64,000 bases of DNA from Xenophilus azovorans DSM 13620 (GTDB lineage: Bacteria > Pseudomonadota > Gammaproteobacteria > Burkholderiales > Burkholderiaceae_C): the NCBI RefSeq assembly GCF_000745855.1, contig NZ_JQKD01000003.1, positions 248,001 to 312,000 on the forward strand, in the 5' to 3' direction. Shown in pieces: positions 36,153 to 43,600 of the stretch. The notes under the pieces were generated by a model that made no database searches, was not told the origin of the DNA, and saw only the letters and a list, made by a program, of their open reading frames with translations. Each line of letters begins with the position of its first letter. Positions within the stretch are counted from its first letter, which is position 1. The position numbers and the translations under genes are program-made.

Positions 36153-37118
36153 TTATTGCCCTTCCAGCGTCTTCCACATCTCGATGTCGCGCTCGGCCGT
36201 CCACACGCGCGGGTCGGCGTATTGCGTGGCCTCGTCGTAGCAGCGCGTCACGTCGAAGGGCATGCAGTGGTCGAAGATGACCCAGTGGCCGTACCTGGGC
36301 TTGAGCTTCGCGTAGGTCTCCCGGTAGACCGTGTTCAGGTCCTTGCCGGCGCGGGCGCCCTCGCTCACGCTGGCCCACACGTCGGCGATGAAGTCGCGCG
36401 TGCCGGCCAGGCCGCGGGCCACGTCTTCCGGCGTGGTGAGCGCGGCGCCGCGGCCAGGCACCAGCGCCTTCGGCTGCAGCGCGGCGATGTTGTCCAGCGT
36501 CTTCGGCCAGTCCTGGAAGTAGGCGTCGCCGGCGTAGGGCGTGGCGTCGAACTCCACCAGGTCGCCCGAGAGCAGCGTCTTCTCGCCGGGCAGCCAGACG
36601 ACCGTGTCGCCCTTGGTGTGGCCGCGGCCGAGCTGCAGCAGTTGCACCTCCAGCTTGCCCAGCCAGACGGTCATCTTGCCGGTGAAGGTCATGGTCGGCC
36701 AGGTCATGCCCGGCGGCACGGTCTCGACGCCGGCGAACAGGCGCGGGAAGCGGCCGATCTCGCTGGCCTTGTCCTGCTCGCCCCGCTCGACGATCAAGTC
36801 GTAGGTGTCCTGGCTGGCGAGGATCTGCTGCGCGCCATAGGCGCTGGCGCCCAGCACGCGCACCGCGTGGTAGTGCGTGAGCACCACGTACTTGATGGGC
36901 TTGTCCGTCACTTCGCGGATGCGGCGGATCACGTCGGCCGCCATCGCCGGCGTGGCCTGGGTGTCGGCCACCAGCACGGCGTCGTCGCCGATCACGATGC
37001 CGGTGTTCGGGTCGCCCTCGGCCGTGTAGGCCCAGGCGTGTTCGGAGATCTGGCTGAAGCTGACCTTCTTCTCTTCGAGGTCGGCCTGGCTGGCGAAGGC
37101 CTTGGCGGGCTGATTCAT
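36153..37118 (-). CDS. Metallo-beta-lactamase-fold protein with altered metal site
   Basis: A 321-residue MBL-fold protein. The canonical HxHxDH motif reads H82-Y-H84-A-V-R87, so the Asp and third His are replaced. Later GRGHTKGDTVVW keeps the His and TLLSGDLVEFD keeps the bridging Asp, but the last His site reads VPGRGAAL. Only a reduced metal site, or none, is expected. First gene of the homogentisate operon, divergent from an IclR regulator and ahead of mhaA. It could be a thioesterase-like or lactonase-like enzyme for a phenylacetate derivative, or a non-catalytic protein. Function not assignable. Confidence 0.8.
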   Translation of the reverse strand: MNQPAKAFASQADLEEKKVSFSQISEHAWAYTAEGDPNTGIVIGDDAVLVADTQATPAMAADVIRRIREVTDKPIKYVVLTHYHAVRVLGASAYGAQQILASQDTYDLIVERGEQDKASEIGRFPRLFAGVETVPPGMTWPTMTFTGKMTVWLGKLEVQLLQLGRGHTKGDTVVWLPGEKTLLSGDLVEFDATPYAGDAYFQDWPKTLDNIAALQPKALVPGRGAALTTPEDVARGLAGTRDFIADVWASVSEGARAGKDLNTVYRETYAKLKPRYGHWVIFDHCMPFDVTRCYDEATQYADPRVWTAERDIEMWKTLEGQ

Positions 37119-37154
37119 GGGGCTTGGCTCCTGTGTTTGTCTAAATTGAATATG

Positions 37155-37169
37155 TTCGTCTATTGCGAA
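37155..37169. promoter_or_regulatory. Candidate IclR operator TTCG-N7-CGAA
   Basis: TTCG (37155-37158) and CGAA (37166-37169) are inverted around a 7-bp spacer in an AT-rich 123-bp gap between the homogentisate operon and the divergent IclR gene. A direct repeat TGTCTAA occurs at 37138 and 37202. Location fits a shared control region; exact site uncertain. Confidence 0.4.
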
Positions 37170-37241
37170 TTTGATGCAAGTCTAGATGCTCAATCAGATA
37201 ATGTCTAATGTTTTCTCCATGAACAAACGTCGAGGTCGGGC

Positions 37242-38063
37242 ATGAGCGAGGACAGCGAGCGCGCCGCGGCGCAGCGCGGCATCCAGAGCATCGAGGTGGG
37301 CGGCCAGTTGCTGCGAGCCCTGGTGCACAGCGGCCGGCCGATGGCCCTGAAGGACCTGGCGCGCGAGGCGGAGATGACGCCGGCCAAGGCGCATCCGTAC
37401 ATGGTGAGCTTCGGGCGCCTGGGCCTGATCGAGCAGGACCGCGCCAGCGGCCACTATCTGCTCGGCCCGCTGGCGCTGCAACTGGGGCTGATCGCGATGG
37501 CCCAGGCCAGCCCGGTGCAGGTGGCCGCGCCGGTGATCGAGGAACTGGCCCGGCGCACCGGCCAGACGCTGGCGCTGGCGGTGTGGGGCGACCGCGGCGC
37601 CACCATCGTGCGCATCGCCGAGTCGCCGGCCGCGGTGCACGTGGCGATGCGGCACGGCACGGTGTTCTCGCTGGCGGGCACGGCCTCCGGGCGGCTGTTC
37701 GGCGCCTATCTGGACGAATCGGTGGTGCGCGCCACGCTGGAGGCCGAGCGCCGCCGCGCGCCGGAGCCCGGCGCCCTGTCGGAGGCCGGCATGCCGGCGC
37801 TGGCGCTGCCCACCTGGGAGGCTTTCGCGGCGCAGCTCGAGGAGGTGCGCCGGCACGGCGTCTCGCGCTCCGAGGGTGAGATCGTGCCGGGCGTGAGCGC
37901 GATGGCGGCGCCGGTGTTCGACGCGCGCGGCGCCGTCGTGCTGGCGCTCACCGCCATCGCCCCGGCGGCGGTGCTCGACACCCGCTGGGACGGCGCCACG
38001 GCGCGCGCGCTCAAGACGGCCGCGCAGGAGATCTCGCAGCGCCTGGGCTGGCGCGGCGCCTGA
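37242..38063 (+). CDS. IclR-family regulator of the homogentisate operon
   Basis: A 273-residue IclR regulator. The winged HTH spans IQSIEVGGQLLRALVHSG to AHPYMVSFGRLGLIEQDRASGHYLLG; the effector GAF-like domain starts near residue 90 with PVIEELARRTGQTLALAVWG. The ATG at 37242 follows GTCGAGGTCGGGC. Divergent from the MBL-mhaA-mhaB-hmgA-fahA operon, consistent with local control, with homogentisate or 3-hydroxyphenylacetate as possible ligand. Many IclR members repress or activate aromatic catabolism in this way. Confidence 0.9.
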   Translation: MSEDSERAAAQRGIQSIEVGGQLLRALVHSGRPMALKDLAREAEMTPAKAHPYMVSFGRLGLIEQDRASGHYLLGPLALQLGLIAMAQASPVQVAAPVIEELARRTGQTLALAVWGDRGATIVRIAESPAAVHVAMRHGTVFSLAGTASGRLFGAYLDESVVRATLEAERRRAPEPGALSEAGMPALALPTWEAFAAQLEEVRRHGVSRSEGEIVPGVSAMAAPVFDARGAVVLALTAIAPAAVLDTRWDGATARALKTAAQEISQRLGWRGA

Positions 38064-38073
38064 GCGGCAGAAC

Positions 38074-38745
38074 TCAGCCCGCGGGCCGCGCGCGCGAGCC
38101 CGACAGCGCCGTGTACACGCCCAGCCCGATGAAGGTGCCTCCGGTCACCCAGCGCCCCCACGCGGCGCCGCCGCGCAACGCCGAGAAGAAGGGACGCAGC
38201 CGGCTGGCGGCCAGCACGTAGAGGCAGTCGGTGCAGCCGGCGATGGCCACGAAGGCGGCGCCGAAGCCCATGATCTGCAGCGCCGGCGAGGTGCCGGGGC
38301 GGATGAACTGCGGCAGGAACGCGGCGAAGAACAGCGCCGTCTTCGGGTTGAGCAGCGCCACCACGAAGCCGTCGCGGAACAGGCGGGCCGGCCGCACCGG
38401 CCGCACGGGCAGGCCGGTGTCCTCGCCCGCCGCGTCGCCGCGCGGCGGCCGCAGCGCCTTCAGGCCCAGCCACACCAGGTAGGCCGCGCCGGCCCACTTG
38501 ACCACCGTGAAGGCCAGCGACGAGATGGCGAACAGCGCCGCCAGCCCGAGCGCGGCGCCCAGCGCGTTGCCGAAGTTGCCCAGCGCCACGCCCGCCACCG
38601 AGGCCAACCCGGCGCGGCGGCCCTGCGCCAGCGTGCGCGCCACCACGAACAGCACCGCCGGGCCCGGCGTGAGCGCCAGCACCAGGCTGGCGGCGGCGAA
38701 GGCCAGCATCACGGCCGGCGAGGGGAGGAAGGCGGTGTCGATCAT
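38074..38745 (-). CDS. LysE/RhtB-family amino acid exporter
   Basis: A 223-residue inner-membrane protein with about six hydrophobic helices. Family signatures are SLVLALTPGPAVLFVVARTLAQGRRAG near the N-terminus, KWAGAAYLVWLGLKALR and FRDGFVVALLNPKTALFFAAFLPQF in pieces. It would export an amino acid or related metabolite. The ATG overlaps the stop codon of the preceding GFA gene by 4 bp, and that gene overlaps another GFA gene, so the three are one translationally coupled operon. Substrate unknown. Confidence 0.88.
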   Translation of the reverse strand: MIDTAFLPSPAVMLAFAAASLVLALTPGPAVLFVVARTLAQGRRAGLASVAGVALGNFGNALGAALGLAALFAISSLAFTVVKWAGAAYLVWLGLKALRPPRGDAAGEDTGLPVRPVRPARLFRDGFVVALLNPKTALFFAAFLPQFIRPGTSPALQIMGFGAAFVAIAGCTDCLYVLAASRLRPFFSALRGGAAWGRWVTGGTFIGLGVYTALSGSRARPAG

Positions 38746-39257
38746 GGGTGTCGTCCTTGCGGGTGCCGCTCGCGCCAGGCCTGCCAGCGCTCCAGTGCGG
38801 CTTCGGGCCAGTACGCGCGGCGATCGTAGTACTCGGGCACCGCGGCCGCATCGGGCGGCAGCACCACCCACGGCTGCTTCGAGGCGGTGAAGATGTGGAT
38901 GTCCGGCGGCAGGTGGTCGGGCGCATCGAGCGTGCCCACGCGCAGGAACTTCACCGTCGGCCCGGCGCCGGCGTAGTGGCTCCACAGCGCGACGCGGCAG
39001 CGCGGACAGCGGGCGATGCGCTGCCCGCGCCCGCTCTCGGAGGGCGTGTCGACCATCTCCGGCTCGCCGGCCAGCAGCGCCACGCGCTCACCCTCCACCA
39101 TCGCGTTGAGCGCGAAGGCGCTGCCCGTCTCGCGCTGGCACCAGCGGCAGTGGCAGGCGTGCACGAACAGCGGCGGGGTGAGCAGGCGATAGCGCACCTG
39201 GCGGCAGGCGCAGCCGCCCTCCAGCGGGTACGGCGCGCGTTCGGCGTCGGCGCTCAC
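38742..39257 (-). CDS. GFA-family zinc protein (second of pair)
   Basis: A 171-residue Gfa-like CENP-V/GFA domain protein. Cys motifs are EGGCACRQVRYRLL, HACHCRWCQRETGSAF and ARCPRCRVALWSHY, giving the two zinc sites of the family. Start codon is GTG at 39257, overlapping the TGA of the upstream GFA gene as GTGA. The name glutathione-dependent formaldehyde-activating comes from one studied member; most others have no proven activity. An extra C-terminal part, FTASKQPWVVLPPDAAAVPEYYDR, is characteristic of the longer subgroup. Confidence 0.85.
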   Translation of the reverse strand: MSADAERAPYPLEGGCACRQVRYRLLTPPLFVHACHCRWCQRETGSAFALNAMVEGERVALLAGEPEMVDTPSESGRGQRIARCPRCRVALWSHYAGAGPTVKFLRVGTLDAPDHLPPDIHIFTASKQPWVVLPPDAAAVPEYYDRRAYWPEAALERWQAWRERHPQGRHP

Positions 39258-39604
39258 AGCGCGCGGCCGTCGAAGTGCTGCACCGGCACCTGGTCCAGCT
39301 CGATGCCTTCCAGGCAGCGGATGTTGACCGCCGCCATCGCCGCGCCGTTCGGCGCCGTGCCCTCGCCGAAGGGGTGGATGCCGCAGGTCGGGCAGAAATG
39401 GTGCGCGATGAGGTGCTTGTTGAAGCGGTAGCTGCGCATCGCCTCGGGCGGCGTCTTCAGCGTGAGCTGCGGGCGCGGCACGAACCACAGCAGCGAACCC
39501 TTGCGCTGGCACATCGAGCAGTTGCAGGCGACGGCGCCCTGCAGCTCGCCCTCGACGTCGAAGGCGATGGCGCCGCAGTGGCAGCTTCCGTGGTAGGTGG
39601 TCAT
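39254..39604 (-). CDS. GFA-family zinc protein (first of pair)
   Basis: A 116-residue single GFA domain. The zinc ligands are in GSCHCGAIAFDVEG, ACNCSMCQRKGSLLWF and FCPTCGIHPFGEG. It ends with AAVNIRCLEGIELDQVPVQHFDG, a typical family ending. It starts a three-gene operon with the second GFA gene and a LysE exporter, all overlapping by 4 bp. Activity unknown; S-hydroxymethylglutathione handling is one published role for the family. Confidence 0.87.
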   Translation of the reverse strand: MTTYHGSCHCGAIAFDVEGELQGAVACNCSMCQRKGSLLWFVPRPQLTLKTPPEAMRSYRFNKHLIAHHFCPTCGIHPFGEGTAPNGAAMAAVNIRCLEGIELDQVPVQHFDGRAL

Positions 39605-39662
39605 GCGTGTCTCCGGCGGACGAAAGGCCGCAGGCTACACCGCATCGGGCGCCGGAGGCGCG

Positions 39663-40490
39663 TCAGGACGGCTTGGCGTTTTCGAGCAGGTCGCGCGTGC
39701 GCAGCGCCTCTCGGCGCGCGGCGGCGGCGAAGTCGTCGCCGTCCGAGGCATAGCAGATGGCGCGCGAGGAGTTCACGACGATGGGCGCGTCCGGCCGCCA
39801 GCCGGCGCGCACGGTGGCCGCCGCGTCGCCGCCCTGGGCGCCCACGCCGGGGATCAGCAGCGGCGCCGTGGGCGCCAGCGCCCGCACGCGCTCGATCTCG
39901 TCGGGATAGGTGGCGCCCACCACCAGGCCGAGCTGGCCGTTGAGGTTCCACGGGCCCTGCGCCAGCCGCGCCACGTGCTCGTACAGCAGCGGCTCGCCCG
40001 GCACCGAGGCCAGCCGCTGCCCCTGCAGGTCGGCGCCGCCCGGGTTGCTGGTGCGGCACAGCAGGAAGGCGCCCTTGTCCGCGTACTTCAGGTAGGGCGA
40101 GACCGAATCGAAGCCCATGAAGGGCGAGAGCGTCACCGCGTCGGCGCCGTAGCGCTCGAAGGCCTCGACGGCGTACTGCTCGGCGGTGGAGCCGATGTCG
40201 CCGCGCTTGGCGTCCAGGATCACCGGCACCTGCGGCGCCACCTTGTGGATGTGGGCGATCAGCCATTCGAGCTGCGCCTCGGCGCGGTGTGCCGCGAAGT
40301 AGGCGATCTGCGGCTTGAAGGCGATCACGCAGTCGGCGGTCGCATCCACGATCTGCGCGCAAAACTCACCGATCCTGCCGGCATCGCCCTTCATCTTTCC
40401 CGGAAAGCGCGATGGCTCCGGATCCAGCCCCACGCACAGCAGGGAACGGTTCTGGCGCTGGGCGGCGCGCAACTGGTCGATGAAAGCCAT
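39663..40490 (-). CDS. pyrF: Orotidine 5'-phosphate decarboxylase
   Basis: A 275-residue type-2 OMP decarboxylase, last step of UMP synthesis. Motifs include SLLCVGLDPEPSRFP, CVIAFKPQIAYFAAHRAEA, VILDAKRGDIGSTAEQYA with the catalytic Lys/Asp cluster, and LLIPGVGAQGGD. The ATG at 40490 is chosen over an upstream one at 40526. A monocistronic housekeeping gene, divergent from the autotransporter. Confidence 0.95.
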   Translation of the reverse strand: MAFIDQLRAAQRQNRSLLCVGLDPEPSRFPGKMKGDAGRIGEFCAQIVDATADCVIAFKPQIAYFAAHRAEAQLEWLIAHIHKVAPQVPVILDAKRGDIGSTAEQYAVEAFERYGADAVTLSPFMGFDSVSPYLKYADKGAFLLCRTSNPGGADLQGQRLASVPGEPLLYEHVARLAQGPWNLNGQLGLVVGATYPDEIERVRALAPTAPLLIPGVGAQGGDAAATVRAGWRPDAPIVVNSSRAICYASDGDDFAAAARREALRTRDLLENAKPS

Positions 40491-40667
40491 GGATCCGATT
40501 CTAGGTGGCGCCCTGCACCGCCACACCGCACGGTGCCTCTAGCGTACTTTTGGATTCGATGTGAACTTTTGCACGAAAAGCCCTGAACCAAGATTTGCTG
40601 ATGACAATTGTTAACTGATGTCGTGACAATGTGTATCTTGTACTAATAAAGATAGACAACACCTGTC
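40491..40667. other. AT-rich intergenic control region of the autotransporter
   Basis: The 177 bp between pyrF and the autotransporter are far lower in GC than the surroundings. They include TTAACT and TATCTT spaced 17 bp apart on the plus strand as a weak promoter candidate, and an ATTGT/ACAAT inverted repeat. No gene is seen. Base composition suggests that the control region, and perhaps the gene, were acquired. Confidence 0.4.
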
Positions 40668-43600
40668 ATGAACCGCATCCATCGCGTCATCTTCAACCAA
40701 GCCCTGGGCACGGCCCAGGTGGTGCCCGAGGTGGCGCACGCCCGCGGCAGCAGCACCGTCCAGGATGAGACGCCCGGGCGCGCCGGCGCGCCCGCCTTCC
40801 GTCTCTCGCCGACCGCCCGGCTGTGCGCCGCCGCGATCGTGTCCCTGGCGGTCGGCGGCGCCTGGGCCGCCGGCGGCACTGGCGGCGCCACGTACAGCGG
40901 CGCGGTCGCGGGGGGAGCCGGCGGCACATCCGCCGCCGGAGCGACGGGCGCCTCTGGCGTGGTCAGCAGCTTCCCGGTCGGCGGCGGCGGGGGCGGGGGC
41001 GGCACGAATCTCGGCACGGGCATCGGCAGCGCAGGCGGCCGAGGCGGCCAGACCGGCGCCCTCGGAGGCAACGGCGGCGCGCGCGGAGACCGGGTGACGC
41101 TGGGCGCCAGCACCCACAACGCCACGGGCTCCTCCGGCGGCAACGGCCAGTCCGTCGTGATTCCCTCAAACCCGGGATGGTCCGACCTGGGTGCAGGTGG
41201 CGGCGGCAGCGGCGGCGCGGGCCTGGCGGTCGACATGTTCTTCGGCATCCTTGCCACCCATACGGTCACCGGCAAGGCCCTGGGCGGCAATGGCGGCAAC
41301 GGCGGCAACGCAGGCCTCAACCAGGACAGCTGGGGCGGTGGCGGCGGCGGCGGCGAGGGCGGCATGGGCGTGCTGCGCACGAGCGGCAATGTCGCTATCG
41401 ACGTCGGCGCGTCCGCCCTCGGCGGGAACGGCGGCAACGGTGGCCAGGCCGGCGGCGGCGCCGGCGGCAGCGGGGGCGACGGCGGTGCCGGCATCGCCTG
41501 GTCGGGCGCCGGGACCGGTACGCTGACCAATGGCGGAGCCATCGCAGGCGGCAGCGGCGGCATGGGCGGCAAGGGCGCGGCCGGCACCGGCGCGCAGGGC
41601 CTCGGCGGCCAGGGCGTGGTCTGGGCCGGCTCCAAGGGCGGCACCCTGACGAACGACGCCGGCGGCAGCATGTCCGGCGGCGCGGGCCGCATCGGCGGCG
41701 ACGGCGTGAGCCGCACGGGCGGCGGCAGCAGCACCCTCGCCATCCGCAACAGCGGCGTGATCAGCGGTGGGGCCGGCACGGCTGCCGGCGGCGCGGGCAT
41801 TTCGGGCAGCAATCTGTCCGTCGTCAACAACGGCACCATCCGCGGCGGGCGGGCCGACGGCGGCACGGGCGCCCAGGCCAATGCCGTCACCTTCACCGGC
41901 GGCAAGAACACGCTGCAGATCAACACCGGCTCGACCATCGAGGGCAACGTGGTGGCCGTGGCCGGCGGCGCGGACCAGCTCGTGTTCGGCGGGGCCGGGA
42001 GCGACAGCTTCGACGTGGGGCTGATCGGGAGCCAGTACCGCAACTTCGCCGGCCTGGAGAAGGCCGACGGCGGCACCTGGACGCTGACCGGATCGAGCAA
42101 GGCGGCCACGCCCTGGACGATCAGCGGCGGCACGCTGGTCGGCCATGCTGCCGCCTTCGGCAGCGGCAGCATCCTGAACGACGCCACGCTGGTGCTCGAC
42201 CAGGCCGCCGACGTCAGCATGGCCAACACCCTGGGCGGCGACGGCAGGCTGGTCAAGACCGGCGCCGGCGCGCTCGCGCTGACGGGCAACGTCGCGCTGG
42301 CGGGCGGCGCCGAGGTCGCGGCCGGCATGCTGCGGCTGGGCGATGCGGCGGTCACAGCCGGCAGCATCACCGGGACGAAGGGCAGCAGCCCCCTGCTGGG
42401 CGCCGGCGGCCACGGCGGGACGGCGGTGACGGTGGAGGCCGGCGCCGCCGGCGCAGCCAACTTCGGCACCTTCACCGGCGGGGCCGGCGGCAACGGCGGC
42501 GTCGTCGCCCTGACGTTCGGCCAGCGCGGCGGCGACGGCGGCACCGGCCTGCACAACGACGCGGCGCAGGCCGCGATCGACAACGCCGGCACGGTGGCCG
42601 GCGGCGCGGGCGGCCGGGGCGGCATCGCCGTGCTCGTCTCCGGGCGGGGCGGCGACGGCGGCACCGGCCTGAACAGCACGGCCGGCGGCGTCACCATCCG
42701 GAACAGCGGTGCCGTCCAGGGCGGCGCGGGCGGCGCCGGAGGCATCGGCGCGGTCGGCGTGGCCAGCGGCGGCGGCAGCGGCGGCACGGGCATGGCCCTC
42801 GCCGGCAGCACGGTCGTGGTGAACAGCGGCAGCATCGCCGGCGGGAACGGCGGGCCGGCGGGCAACACGCTGATCGACCTCAACACGCCGGCCGCGGGCG
42901 GCGTGGGCATCGTCGCCAGCGGCGACGTCCGCATCACCAACGGCGGCAGCATCAGCGGCGGCCTGGCGGCGGGCGGCGGCGAACGGGCGGACGCGATCCG
43001 GTTCAGCGGCGGCGGCAACCGCCTCGAGCTGCTGAACACCTCGGCCATCACCGGCAATGTGGTGGCGACCGCCGCCGGCGGCGACACGCTGGCGCTGACC
43101 GGCAGCGCCGACGGCGCCTTCGACGCCTCGGCCATCGGCGCGGCCGCGCAGTACCGCCACTTCACCGGCTTCGAGAAGGAGGGCACCAGCACCTGGACGC
43201 TGACCGGCAGCACGGCCGCCGTGACGCCCTGGCAGGTGACGGGCGGCGCACTGCGCATCGCCGACGACGCGGCGCTCGGCGACGCCGGCGGCGCGCTGAC
43301 GCTGGACGGCGGCGCCCTGCAGACGACGTCCAGCACCACCTCGGCGCGGGCCCTCACGCTGGGCGCAGGCGGCGGCACCCTGCACAGCGACACGGCGACC
43401 GTCCACACGGTCGCAGGCGTCATCGGCGGCAGCGGCGCGCTCGTCAAGGACGGCGGCGGCACCCTGGTGCTGGCGGCGGCGAACACGTACGGCGGCGGCA
43501 CCACCATCGCCGCGGGCACGCTGCAACTGGGCGATGGCGGCACCGCCGGCTCGATCACCGGCGATGTGGCGAACCACGGCACGCTCGCCTTCAACCGCAG

